A stretch of DNA of 64,000 nucleotides, from the NCBI GenBank assembly GCA_035048815.1, contig JAUCBN010000011.1:11247501-11311500 (forward strand), written 5' to 3'. This DNA is from Abelmoschus esculentus. Lineage: Eukaryota > Streptophyta > Magnoliopsida > Malvales > Malvaceae. A program made the translations under genes and the position numbers. The notes under the pieces were generated by a model that worked only from the letters and a program-made list of their open reading frames with translations, did not search any database and was not told where the DNA came from. Each line of letters starts with the position of its first letter. The stretch's first letter is position 1. This document shows positions 48,346 to 60,464 of this stretch, one piece after another.

Positions 48346-48359
48346 CACGTGTATATATA
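48346..48359 (+). promoter_or_regulatory. G-box next to TATA box of the P450 gene
   Basis: CACGTG (48346-48351) abuts TATATATA (48352-48359), 63-70 bp before the ATG. G-boxes bind plant bZIP and bHLH factors such as those of light, jasmonate and ABA responses. That this one is used is inference. Confidence 0.5.
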
Positions 48360-48421
48360 CAAGGATACTTAATGAAAACAAGCATCAACCAAACTTTTTA
48401 TTTCAGAATTCGATCTTCAGT

Positions 48422-50200
48422 ATGACTGGTTCATATATGGATATCCTTCCTAATTACTTGCCATCAATTCTCGTTGCTACCCTTGTCATCCTGTTGATAT
48501 ATAAACTTATCGGTCGAAACGGAAAGAACGGCAGCGTACCGGAAGCCGGTGGCGCTTGGCCGGTCATCGGCCACTTGCATCTCTTTAGTAGCAAGGAAAT
48601 ACTTTATAGGACACTGTTTGAGTTGTCTAAAAAGTATGGACCGGTGTTTAGTATTAGACTCGGATCCCATAGAGCTTTGGTGGTGGGGAATATGGAAATG
48701 ACGAAAGAGCTTTTGACAGTCCATGATAAGGCTTTCGCTACTAGACCAAGTTTATCCGCCTCAAAGCTTCTAGGCTATAACTACGCTATGTTCGGGTTTG
48801 CTCCATACGGGGATTACTGGCGTGAGATTCGTAAGATCACGACGCTTGAGCTTCTCTCGAACCACCGGCTCGACATGGCCAACTTCAAGCAGACACGGGC
48901 CTCGGAGGTGCAGATTGGAGTCAAAGACCTGTACAGCACTTGGATGAGGAAACGTGACGGTGACCAAGGCAGTGTTATGGTGGACATGAAGCAGTGGTTT
49001 GCTGATTTAACTCATAATCTTGCGTTTAGAATAGTTGTGGGGAAGAGATATTATGGAGACACTGCTAATTCCAATGAAGGAGAGGCACGACAGTGCCAGA
49101 AATCGATAAAAGAGTACTTTCACCTGTTTGGGACGTTCGTGCTGTCTGATGCGATCCCGTTTCTTTGGTGGTTAGACCTCGGTGGACATAAGAAATCCAT
49201 GAAAAGAGTAGCCAAAGAATTGGATGTTTTCGTCCAAACCTGGCTTGACGAGCATAAGCAGAAGAGAGTGTCTGATGGCGAGAAGAAGGAAGATCAAGAT
49301 TTCATGGATGTGATGCTGACTATCACAGAAGATGCCAAGCTTAATGGCTTTGATGTCGATGCAGATACTATTACCAAAGCAACTTGCCTGGTAACTACCC
49401 TAAAACCTATACTTCTTTAATGAAACAATAATAATTTGTAATACCTTGCCTACTTTTTAGATTTTAAAGCTTAACAAACTTTTTTAACGTTTAATCTTAA
49501 CTTCGTCACTGGATAACTTTTGATTAATTGACCTCCACTTCCAAGTTCCAACCCTTCTCTTTTTATGCAGAATTTGATTCTAGGTGCAGCAGACTCAAAC
49601 ATGGTTCCACTCATTTGGGGTTTAGCTTTACTTCTAAACAATCGCCATACCTTGAAAAAGGCCAAAGAAGAACTGGCCATCCATGTTGGAAAAGACAGGC
49701 ATGTGGAGGAGTCTGATATCAAGAACCTGGTTTATCTCCAAGCAATTGTGAAGGAAACCCTTCGCCTATACCCACCGAGCCCTATACTTGCCCTCCGAGC
49801 AGCCATGGAAGAATGCACCCTCTCGAATGGTTACCAAGTAACCCCAGGTACACGGTTGCTGTTAAATGCTTGGCAAATCCAACACGACGAACGTGTCTGG
49901 ACCGACCCTAATGAGTTCAAACCCGAGAGGTTTTTGACAACACATAAAGACCTTGATCTAAAAGGTCAGAATTTTGATCTCATTCCGTTTGGTGCCGGAC
50001 GCCGAGCCTGCTCGGGGGTCTCACTGGCTCTCCAAGTTATTCACTTATCATTGGCTTCCGTGTTGCACTGCTTCGACATCGACACACCTGGTGGCCAACC
50101 GGTGGATATGACCGAGAGTGCTAGCTTGGCAAATGTGAAAGCAACGCCACTTAAAGTACTCCTTAAACCGTGTCTTAGTGATGAGCTTTATCTGCTTTAG
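48422..50200 (+). CDS. CYP82: Cytochrome P450, CYP82 family
   Basis: Membrane-bound haem monooxygenase of specialised metabolism, expected on the ER and dependent on P450 reductase. Exon 1 is 48422-49390 and exon 2 is 49571-50200. The 180-bp intron is GT...AG, phase 0, and the product is 532 aa, normal for CYP82. A hydrophobic anchor covers about residues 9-30, with PEAGGAWPVIGHL (40-52) after it. The signature motifs are ETLR (385-388), FKPERF (439-444) and the haem loop FGAGRRACSG with Cys470. The I-helix reads LGAADSNM (327-334), where family members have a GG(T/S)DTT-type motif, so the oxygen-activating Thr is Asn333. The intron position and the motifs around it place it in CYP82, but I cannot choose a subfamily. 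Met6 (48437) is an alternative start. Substrate is unknown. CYP82s act on coumarins, alkaloids and, in cotton, the gossypol route. Confidence 0.9.
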
Positions 50201-50708
50201 ATTGGTTTGACAATGTCAAAGGTCAATCTATGCACTTGTTTATTGTTGAAAAACATCCAGAAAGTTACAATCTGGAAGTTTTAATAATTTGGAAAAATCT
50301 GTCTTATTAATGTTTGTAGAATATGTATGCATCCTATAGAGTTTTCAAAATGAATAACCCAATGTAATATTTTTCTAAATATTTTGGTGATAATGATTTG
50401 TCGACTCCGGTTCATATGGATTTTCTTGGAAAAGAGTTTAAACATTTTTTATTTTAACAATTTTTCTGTGTCAACAATAAGCACCAAATTATTTGAGTAG
50501 AATTATTTTATATTTTAATATCCTTATTTATATCCCACGTTAAGTTAATAAGATAAAAATTGTAGATGCCTAAATCCTGGTGGCTCAATACTACCCAAAT
50601 ATTCATACCCAAATTAAAAATAAAAAAATATTAACCCAATACAAGACCAAATATTACTCTAACCCACGTGCTGTCTTTGAGATCAGTCTACATCAGTAAA
50701 CCTCGAAT
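50201..50708. other. 3' flank of the P450 gene
   Basis: AT-rich, holds the presumed 3' UTR. No other feature is recognised. Confidence 0.5.
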
Positions 50709-51008
50709 TGTGAGGAGTTTAAATTGATGCTACAGTCGTTAGAATCTGTTTTGGGTTATTTGGGTTAATTTTAATTAATTACTTTGATGTTTCTGTTTAC
50801 GTTAATGATGCACAATATTTTGGAGTCTTTGTTAATAGTCAAAATGTGATGGTTTTGAAAATAGGATTTTATTAGCCGAGTATTGTATAAAGATACTTAT
50901 TTTTGACGGAATAAAAATTTGATCTTTTCCTTTTCTCTCTTCTACCTTTGAATCTCTCTTTATTACGCTTACTCTGCTAAAAATTTTGGTTTGATTTGTG
51001 GTGTTACA
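50709..51008 (+). repeat. 5' LTR of the Reina-like element
   Basis: 300 bp beginning TGTGAGGAG and ending GGTGTTACA. The related 3' LTR copy starts with the same bases at 57769. Confidence 0.75.
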
Positions 51009-52319
51009 AAGGTATCAGAGCCACCGATCTTGCGACGATGGTTGAAACGTGCAGTCAATCGGTTTTGGTGGCGATGGCGACCCAAGCTCAAGCTTCTGAT
51101 TCGACAAACTCATTGAATATTCTAGAGTGACAATCAATAACCAATAAAATTCAGGAGAATTTCCAATGATTAGAAAGGTCGATGGACACTCATTTTCAAG
51201 ATATGCAGAATGCGATGCTAGCCAATCTACATAAGATGTTCGAGATATCCTTGTCAAAGAAAATCAACACTCTGGCATTTTGAGAAACCCTTAAACTGAA
51301 TGACAAGAAGCTTCGATTACAATTCTGGGAGGAAATGAACAAAGACAAACTAATGGGATAGTTTTACCTGTGGCAGAACCAGTAAAAGTCCAGGAGTACA
51401 ACGGGGAGGTAAGCAACAGGGAAGTTTGCCTTACACTCAAAATTTTACTTTCAAACTTTTATATTCTAAGTTTGATGGTATGAATTTTAGAGGATGATTA
51501 GCCAAATTAGAACAATATTTTGATGTTAAAATGGTGCCTGATAATGCGAAGGTTCGATTGGTAATGTTAAAATTAGAGGGTAAGACTCTACAATGACACA
51601 TTTGTGGCTAAGAATTTGGGTAATTTGAACAATGCTTGTTAGGAGAAATATTTACGTTTGATGAAAGAGAGGTTTGCACTAGAAGGATTCACAGATCGTT
51701 TTACTAAGTTGGTTGAATTAAGACAGGTTAACTCTATGGAACAATATTATGATGATTTTATACATTTTTGAATCGAGTATAATTTTCTGAATAATATGTT
51801 CTGAGTATGTTTAAAGAGCATTTAAGGAATTGAAATTAGTACTATGGTTAAGTTACTACGATCTAAGTCACTGATGGATGCATACCACTTGGCTAATCAT
51901 GTAAAAACCATGGTATTTGGAAGTATGAAAAAACTATCATTGTCGTAATTTAGGGGAATTCTCTCTTTGAATATTTTTGTTTTATCGAGATTTGCAAATA
52001 CTAATTCTTGAGGACCAGGGAAAAGTATTATTACTGGAGGACTTATACCTACTAGCTTCACTCGATCACATTCTGTGAGTTCAACCAGTCGTATAGAAGG
52101 TAATACAAACAATCAAAAAGGAGTTAGAAGGATTTTATCTGCATCTGAGATTGAAGAAATGAGAAAAAAAGAGTTATACTTTTGGTGTACAACTAAATAC
52201 ACATCAGACTTCGGAAGAAACTGAAAATGATGTTTTCTTGGATTGTGAGAAGACTAAGAAAAATGTACAAAGAGAAGGAACAATATTGTTTTTCAGGATC
52301 TTTTGACGAAGAAGATTAA

Positions 52320-53300
52320 GATATTTTTTTGGGATTGAGGAAAACAGAAGTAAAAAAAAAGGGATTTTCATATCTCAAAGGAAGTATGTGCTTAATCTTT
52401 TACTAGAATCATGAAAATTGGGAACCAAACCTTATAGTACACCAATGGTTCCTAATATAAAATTAACCAAAGAAGGTGAATTATTTGATGATCTTAAAAG
52501 ATACAGAAGACTTATCGGTAAACTAAATTATCTCACAGTAACACGTCCTAATATATCTTTTTCGACAAGTGTTTTGAGTCAATATATGTCGTCACCAACT
52601 GTTGATCATAGGAAAGCAGTAGAACAAGTTTTATGTTATCTAAAAGGTTCTCCTGGACGTGGAATTTTATATGACAATCATGGTCATACTAGAATTGAAT
52701 GTTTTTCTGACTCGGATTGGGCGAGATGCAAGAAAGATAGAAGATCTACCTCAGGATATTGTTTGTTAGAGGAAGCTTGATTTCGTGAAAAGAATAAGAA
52801 GTAGAATGTTGTCTCACGGTCTAGTGCAGAAGCTGAATATAGAGTGACGACTAACTTCGTATACGAGATTATATTGTTATATCAACTCCTTGATGTAGTT
52901 GAAATGAAAGTCCCAATATCGAAAAAACTTTGCTATGATAATCAGAAAGCAATACACATTGCTTCGAATCCAATTTTTCATGAAAGAACAAAACACATTG
53001 AGCTTGATTGTCACTTTGTTCGAAAAAAATACAACAAGGCTTGATATCTACAAGTTATGTGAAAACTGAAAAACAACTAGGCGACATCTTTACCAAATCT
53101 CTCAATGGTGTTCGAATTAGTTATCTATATAAAAAGTTGGGCATGATCAATATTTATGACCCAACTTGAGAGGGGTGTTAAGTATAGGGTTTGTAGGATT
53201 TTACCTTTTCTATGAATTAGTTACCTAGAATATTAGGTTAATTCTTGTATATAATAGCTAGCCACCCTATGAATGAAATCAAGAAAACATTTATTCTATA
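52320..53300 (+). mobile_element. 5'-truncated Ty1/copia fragment (RT end, RNase H, 3' LTR)
   Basis: It starts within RT (FGIE...KGIFISQRKYVLNLL, about 52325) and reads through LGTKPYSTPM, YRRLIGKLNYLTVTRPNI, RNase H CFSDSDWARCKKDRRSTSGY (to 52780) and HERTKHIELDCHFVRKK (to 53030). An AACTTGAGAGGGG purine tract then leads into an LTR beginning TGTTAAGTATAG at 53176 and ending at about 53290-53300. Several stops break it. It lies inside the gag-protease region of the older gypsy element. I could not identify a duplication, as expected for a truncated copy. Confidence 0.8.
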
Positions 53301-54347
53301 GGTTGCTACTAATTAATTAAGAAACTATGAAGCTATAATTAACATTGGGGAAAACTGTTGTGTGGCATTAGTAGATTCAGGGAGTTTTCATACTTTCTTA
53401 GTCTCACATTGGTAAAAAAATTAAGGTTGAGGGTGAATAAGAGAAAACATGTAAAGGTCACTTTGGTTGATGGAAATTGTATGATGACTATAGGGAAATG
53501 CATCAAGTTGCTATGGGAGATACAATGATTAATATTCACAGCAGATTTTTTGTTCCATGTATAAAAAATTATGAGATGATGCTGGGAGTACGGTGTTTAT
53601 CTCAATTAGGCACTATAAAATAAAATTTTGAAGAAGGTAGAATAGGAATTAATCAGAATAGAAACGAAGTAGAACTTGTAAGGTTGAGACAAGGATGCAT
53701 ACAATGGATGAACAATAAGGTTTACAAAAAGTTGATAAGGGGAATACACAACCCCTGCACTGCAGCTTTGTAGATGTTAAATCCAAAAATAATGATGGAA
53801 GAAGGGACACATCAACCAGAAGAATTGAATAAATTGTTATAGTAGTTCCATGAAATTTTTTAAAAACCATAGGGATTACCATATGAGAGAGGGCATACTC
53901 ACAGAATTGAACTGAAAGAGAAGAATACAGTGATTAAAGTTAGATTCTATAGGCACTCAACCCACCAAAATGATGAAATTGAAAGGTTGGTGACTGAAAT
54001 GTTGGAGGCTAGAATAATTAGGGATAACAATAATTCTTTTTCTTCACCAATTGTAATGGTTAAGAAAAATGATGGAACTTGACTTATGTGTATTGACTAT
54101 AGGAGACTCAATCAATTAACTATTAAAGATAATTTTCAATGCCTCTGATTGAGAATCTATTTGATGAATTAGGTGTAATAACTTTTTTTCTAAACTAAAC
54201 ATAAGATCAAAATACCATCAGATAAGGATGAGAGAGGAAGACATTTCAAAGAAAATCTTCAGGACTTATAAAGTTCATTATAAATTTTTAATGATGTCAT
54301 TTGACTTCACTAATTATCCTGCAACCTTTCAAGGCTTAATGAATAAG

Positions 54348-55725
54348 CGATGAGTACTCAAAAGTCCTCATTTTTATATTATTTTCTCACTTGTTTATTG
54401 CTAATAAAGACAGATTTAAAGGCGATAATGGATATTTTTGGTTATTTTCCACACTTCAGCATCCGAACACTAATTTTCTGAATTTATCTATTATTTGGCA
54501 TAAAACATATGCGTTTGATAGTTTTCTTTCTTAAACAGGAAACTACATCACAAAGATGGTTAATTGAGAAGATAAATGCTGAATTGCAGACGAAGCACCC
54601 ACCACGGCAGCACTTTAGATGCCGTAGTAGCAGCGTGAAGATAACAACTGGTACTCGACAGAGAGAGAAAAAGATGTCGATCTTAACAGAAAAAGAGCGA
54701 GAGAAAGACGAAGCCCAGTTAAGTGGTCAAGCCCTTGTCAAAGTCAACCGTGAAAAAGAAGATATATTTTAGGAAATAAGAATAAATTAACACAGTTTAA
54801 TTAGGTGTTATATTTCTTTCCCTTTTAGAACTCTTTCCTTGCATGGAAAACTCAACTTAGGGCTTGTCCTATATAAAATACTTATTAGGTTTAGGTTTAG
54901 TGTGGATTCGATTCGGATTCTCTATTTTATATACCTTTAGCCGCTGACTACATCATGTTCTAAACCCTTCGGAAGTTTAAGTTATTTGTAGAGTAGTTAG
55001 GGAAGAAGGTTATGTTATGTTTGATACTTATTAATGCAAAAATTATTTCATAGTTTATTCTCTCTTGGTATTTACTCTTCTCACATATGAGCTTGAAAGA
55101 TAAATATGTAAAGAAAAACCCATTTTCCTAGCATCGAGAGATGTATGTTCACGAAACGAGAGAATACGGTCTTTGCTCTTGGATATTGACTAATCTTGTT
55201 GAGAGATTAACCGCCCAGGATTTCAGCGACTAACAAGACGAATATGTTAGGTTGTTGTCTGCCCTTGATTCACGCCAGGAGGTATTATCAAGACGTGGGT
55301 TTCAACAATTCTCTTTGCTTAGGGATAAGGAAGAAGATATACAAGGATGCTCTGTCGAACTATGGAATGTTGAATTATCGACAAGGCATAACCCCGCCTA
55401 GGCAGCTACGACGACCCTTTGTAAGATCCGCCGAGGCAATAATTCAAACCATTGCATTAATAAGTGAATACTTAATACAACTGGATTCTCCTCTACAAAG
55501 CACTCAATTTATCCTCTCTTCTATCATCTTTATTATTTCGTTAATTAGTTTTATGTTTAATAGTTTTCTTATTTATAATTCAAACTCTTCAAATTATTTT
55601 TGTTTTTAGTTTTCATAGTGCAATCATAAGAAGTAGTAAAGTCGACACAGTCTCTGTGGGTTCGACAACCTAAAGTATTACAATTTGACAAAGGTGGAAT
55701 TAGCAGGACTTCCGAGCCTCCATCA
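54348..55725 (+). mobile_element. Solo LTR (1378 bp) inside the gypsy RT, with target-site duplication
   Basis: It starts CGATGAG (probably TGATGAG with one change) and ends CTCCATCA, near-inverted ends. ATAAG at 54343-54347 is repeated exactly at 55726-55730. Removing the element restores a continuous RT reading (LMNK then VFKQQL). Size and a GATTCACGCC block (about 55266) resemble the 3649-4979 LTR. The internal region was lost by LTR recombination. Confidence 0.85.
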
Positions 55726-57768
55726 ATAAGGTATTTAAGCAACAACTTAGAAAGTTTATTTTGGTATTATTTGATATCATATTAGTTTATTCATCTGTTT
55801 GAGATTCACATTTACAACATTTAAGAAAAGTTTTGGACATTTTAAGAAGTCACAATTTGTTTCTAAAGAAGGTCGAGTATTGTTTTGGAGCTTCTAAGGT
55901 GAACTACCTGGGATATGTCACTTCCCAAGGAACTATATCCATGGACAATTCAATCAGAAGGTTTTTTTTGATTTGTCGGGTATTATAGAAAATCTGTACA
56001 AGAATAGGATTATTTGGCAAAACCTTTTGACAGATTTGCTGAAGAAAGAAGCATGAAAGTAGGGTGAAGTGGAGGAAACATTGTTCTTAAAGTTGAATAG
56101 GCTATAAGTTCTTCACCAGTTTTAGCCCTCCTAAATTTTGATCTTACTTTTATTGTGGAGACTAATACTTCTGAGCTGGGGTAGGGACTATGTTAGTGCA
56201 ATAAGGGAGACCCTTGACATTTTTTTAGCAAGGTATTAAGGGTGAAATATAGAGGATTATTAGTTTATTAAAAAGAAATGTTAGTTGTGTTAATGACTGT
56301 GAAGAAGTAGATAATTTTTTTGGTAGGAAGGCATTTTATTATCAAGACTGATCATCAAAATTTAAAATTCTTATTAGAAAATCTTACAGTAACTCTATTT
56401 CAAAAAAAATGAGTCATAAAATAATAAAATATGATTATAAGATTCAATATAAAAAGGGTTCACAATTAAGTAATAAATGTATTATCTAAAAATATGAGCA
56501 TAGTAATTTATCTATGGTGGTAGTAAGCAGAATGAACACATCTATATTTAAAAGGGTGAAAGATTCTTGGAGTAAGAATGAGAAGATGAACAATGTTATT
56601 AAGGAATTAGAAGGTGAAAGCAATAAACATCCAAAATATAAGCTGACTAAAGAAAGTTTACAAAGTAAGAATAAAGTGGTGGGGGATGATTGGAAACTCA
56701 AGAGGTAATTACTCTAATTTTTTTATGGGAGTGCAATGGAAGTGCATTCTGGAGTGAATGCAAACCATCAAAAGGATTATTGTTATATTTTATTGGAAGG
56801 ATTTAAAAATAGATATTAAGAATTGAGTGAGAGAATATTTAGTGTGTAAAAAAAATAAAAGTGAGATGCAGCATCTTAAGTGTTTATTATAGACTTTATC
56901 TATTCCTGAAACTATTTGGTAATCTATTAATTTATATTTTATTGAAGGGATTTTAGTTTTAAAGAATAAAGATTACATATTAGTGGTGATATATTGGTTG
57001 TTAAAATATAATAATTTTATTTTTTTATATCATTCATACATAGTATAGGATGTGACACAATTATTCTTAGAAAATATTTTTAAGTTTCATGATCTTCTTA
57101 AAGATATTGTGTGTGACACAAATAAGATGTTTATGAGTACATTTTGAAAAGAATTGTTGAAAAAATTGAAAGTGCTTATGAATGTTTCTACAGTTTACCA
57201 TCGATAAATAGATGAACAAACCGAAAGGATTAAACAATTTATAAAGACATACTTGAAATGCATGACTGAGGAGAGGCTAAGAGAGTAGAGAAACTAAGTT
57301 CATTTAACTGAATGGTGGTATAATACCACACTCCATACAACCATAAAAACTTCATACCGGGCTTTACATGGAAACCTTCAACAAAGAACTTTCAAAATCT
57401 CTTACTTAAATTTTTGAACCTATTTTGGTTATTGCTAAAGTGGGAAAGATTGCCTAAAGATTGAAGTTAGTACATGACTTAAAAGTGTATGCAGTCTTTC
57501 ATGTGTTCTAGCTTAAAAAGAGGATTGAAGAAGAAATGGTATAATTTAATATTCATGTAATAGACCCAATAGTTGCATCAGAAAAGAACCGGTGAAGATT
57601 TTAGATCTGAAAATTGGGAGAATAGGTAACAAAGTTGTCACTAAAGTTCTAATAGAATGACAAAAATCTTTCCTAAAAGATGCTACATGGGAAGTTCTAC
57701 ACCCATTGAAACAACAATATCCTTACTTTAATCCTTGAGAATAAGAATAATTTTGAAGAAGAGAGTAT

Positions 57769-57960
57769 TGTGAGGAGTTTAAATTGTTGTTATAGTCGTT
57801 AGAATCTGTTTTGGGTTATTTGGATTAATTTTAATTAATTACTTTGATGTCCATGTTTATGTTAATGATGCACAATGTTTTAGAGTCTTTATTAATAGCC
57901 AAAACGTGGTCGTTTTGAAAATAGGTTTTTATTAGTCGAGTTCTGTGTAAGGATACTAAT
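57769..57960 (+). repeat. Truncated 3' LTR of the Reina-like element
   Basis: It follows the 5' LTR for about 190 bp to AAGGATACTAAT and then switches to LTR sequence of the gag-only family, so its last third is missing. Confidence 0.7.
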
Positions 57961-60464
57961 TTGTAAAGATTTTAAAAATGATTATTATGTACGTTTCGAT
58001 ACGGTATTAGACCGTTTCGATACTTTTTGTCACTATGAATTTTGGTTTCGACACAACAGACACCCTTTTCGATAAACATGTAAAGGAACTTGTTTTAGGT
58101 GTTTCGATACACCTCTAACGGTCTTATGAAAATCCTCAATGACTTTTTAAAACCCTCCAACGGCTAGGAGCGATATTAGTTGTTTCGATATCATGAGCTA
58201 AGGGTTTCGATATGCCTTGTAAATGTATGTTAAATGACTATTTACCAAAGAGACAGTATCAAAACTGCTTTCACGCATTTTGATACCATATGCACAAAAA
58301 GCATAAATCAACCTTGAAACAATCTCAAAACGGCTCAAAGTCAATCCCAACGGTTATCAAAGGCTAGAAACTCATTTGAGATGATAAAAGGAAGTCTCAA
58401 GCATCAAGAGAATACCAATGGCTTTAATTATAACAACATTATGATGCAAGATTTGTCTTAGAGCATAATTTTCTTCTTTGGGTAGACAACACTTGTGAGC
58501 TTAATATATATGCATGCTCATCTTAGGATTGGGTGAGTGCTTAGATTGAAAACATTAGCTTTATTAAAAGGATTAACAATTTTGCTAAGTTTACTCTTTG
58601 TAACTGAATTCCCAAAGTTCGGTTATGAAGTTTGGATGCTAGATTCAGGGTTAGAATTTAGGTTATAAGGTTTTCCTTTTTTTCCTCAAAAGGTTAAAAT
58701 TATTAGTGGTAATATAAGGTATTGGATGTAAGACTTGGGTTAGAAGTTTGAACCTCTCTAATTCCTTGTGTCCAAATTGTTTATTGTTGCTTCCACTACT
58801 AATCACCCAAATTAGCATTTCTTCATCACTTGGATAAGTTTATTGGTTGTTCATCAAACATCTTCAAGTTTAACAATTGGTATTAGAGCGAGTCTCAATA
58901 GAAAAAGATTAACATTCTATTAAGAAGATCCAGCAAGCTCGACCAATCTTCAACCAACCGATAATTCATGGCTCATTCCATTGACAAGTCACCATTCTTT
59001 GACAGGTCTAACTACTCTCAATGGAAGATAAATATGAGGTATTTCATCAATTTAAGAGACTACAAACTTTGAGATATAATGGAAGACAAACTATTTGTGC
59101 CAAATGAAACTAGGGCGGAATGGAGCATGGAAGATCACAAAAAGATGATGTTAAATTATAAAGCATTGAACATTCTCCTTTATGCATTCCATCCAAACAT
59201 CTGTGAGAAGATGTCTTCTTGTAAGAGTGCCGAGGAATTTTGGGAAAAGGTAGAAGTCACATATGAGGGTACAAATGAAATAAAGGAGACCAAGATTGGA
59301 CTCCTCAACCAAAAGTATGAGAACTTCAAGATGAATCCGAAAGAGAATATTACAAAGATTTTCGATCGGTTCTCTACCATCACTAATGGAATTAGAGGAA
59401 ATTGAGAGACCATTCCGAAGAAAAAGCTTGTTTTAAAACTTATCTATTCCATTCTCGAGTCATGAGATTAAAAAAAGACCACCATCATTGAAGCCAAAAA
59501 TCTAAAGACTCTCAAGCTTGATGAACTCTTGGGGTCCCTCCTCACACAACAAATAATGATGAAAGAAATAGAAGAGGAAAAGAACAAGAAAGAGATTAGA
59601 TCGATAGAGAATAAGAAGAGTCAAGATCTTGGTGTAAATGTCAACACCATTGCACTCAAGTCCTCTGAATGCATTCACTTTGAAGATACAAGTGAGGAGG
59701 ATAATGAAGAAGATAAAGAGCTTGCCCAACTTTTCATGGACTTCGATCGATTCATGATGAAAAAAATAAAGAAATCTTCAAATCAAGAATCAAATAAGAA
59801 GATCAAGGATTCCCACAAGTCTATCATAAAAGGATCATCTTCAAAGAAGTAAGCATATGTGGTTACTTTGAGTGATGAGGACACCACCGAAAATGAGGAA
59901 GCCAACCTATGCTTGATGGCCTTGAATGAGGGGAAGACAACTTATAACTCATCTATTTCAAATTCATATACTTTTGATGGGTTAAAAGAAGCCTATGATA
60001 AATTGGCTTTTGAGTTTAAAGTTTCATTTTCTAAAAACAAAAAGATGATTTCAAAGCTTAAATTAGAAAATGATTTTCTTTCAAAAACCAATTTTGAAAT
60101 TGAAGCAAGATTAAAAGATTTTGAACTTAAAGTTTTTGATTTGTAAAACTTGCTTCAAATTATGGAAAAAATCATCAAAGTGCTTTAGATGATCTTAAGA
60201 AAGAAAAAAAATAATTTTCAAAGAGATTGAGAAGAAAAATAATTTGAGAAAAATCAAAATTTTATTTGAAACAATCTAGTTCCCCTAGATTTGAAAACGG
60301 ATAAATATTTTAGAAATGTTTGGGGTCCTAAAAGGACTAATCAATTCAACTAAAAGGGATGGAATTGAAAAATAGATTCCTCAGGGGACTAAATTATGTA
60401 CTACTAATGCTAAAGGATCCAAATCAATTTGGATACCAAAAATTTCTTGATTGTTTCGTTTAGG
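57961..60464 (+). mobile_element. Second copy of the gag-only copia-like element, truncated
   Basis: A 5'-truncated LTR (57961-58875, ending TTTAACA) resembles the LTRs at 5390, 6894 and 12417. A primer site TGGTATTAGAGCG (58879-58891) and a gag follow. The copy is cut at 60464 by a gypsy LTR at the point where the family reads TTTAGGTGTAATGG. As far as it extends, there is again no pol domain. Confidence 0.75.
58968..60146 (+). pseudogene. Gag of the gag-only family, single frame with stops
   Basis: One frame from the ATG at 58968 to about 60146 reads through with no frameshift but several stops (about 59073, 59403, 59464, 59850). N-terminal FFDRSNYSQWKINMRYFI is typical of UBN2-like copia gag. 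The 59079-59405 part reads NILLYAFHPNICEKMSSC, EFWEKVEVTYEGT and KIGLLNQKYENFKM, the UBN2 core. A Lys/Glu-rich tail with HFEDTSEEDNEED and a coiled-coil-like KLKLENDFLSKTNFEIEARL follows. No zinc knuckle is seen. This is the best-preserved gag of the family in the window. Confidence 0.75.

Larger units (their letters stand above)
51030..57740 (+). pseudogene. Gag-pol of the Reina-like element, heavily decayed and interrupted
   Basis: The gag remnant at 51440-51940 includes LEQYFDVKMVPDNAKVRLVMLKLEG-like residues across frames and SMEQYYDDFIHF. Protease has VALVDSGSFHTF (about 53365-53400). RT: MLEARIIRDNN, SSPIVMVKKNDG, then TGA at the Trp position, then MCIDYRRLNQLTIKD (to about 54135). The solo LTR interrupts the RT at 54347. 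The RT resumes at 55731 with KQQLRKFILVLFDIILVYS, where the FDDILVYS motif has an Ile for the second Asp. RNase H and integrase remnants follow to about 57300. The last part (about 57600-57735, KVLIEWQKSFLKDATWE) resembles a chromodomain. Stops and shifts are everywhere. Confidence 0.7.
50709..57960 (+). mobile_element. Decayed Ty3/gypsy chromovirus with short LTRs (Reina-like)
   Basis: 5' LTR 50709-51008 (300 bp, TGTGAGG...GTGTTACA), primer site GGTATCAGAGC after it, and a truncated 3' LTR from 57769 that ends near 57960. Between them are gag, protease, RT, RNase H and integrase remnants and a terminal chromodomain-like piece. Short LTRs with a chromodomain suggest the Reina lineage (inference). 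The LTR pair is visibly diverged (roughly nine in ten bases match), so this is older than the elements at 29994 and 41514. It was later hit by a copia fragment and a solo LTR. Confidence 0.75.

Noticed and set aside
54509..54772. 87-codon ORF with a Lys/Glu-rich C-terminus
   Set aside because: It sits in the solo LTR and has no homologue I recognise. LTR leader DNA is purine-rich and gives such ORFs by chance.
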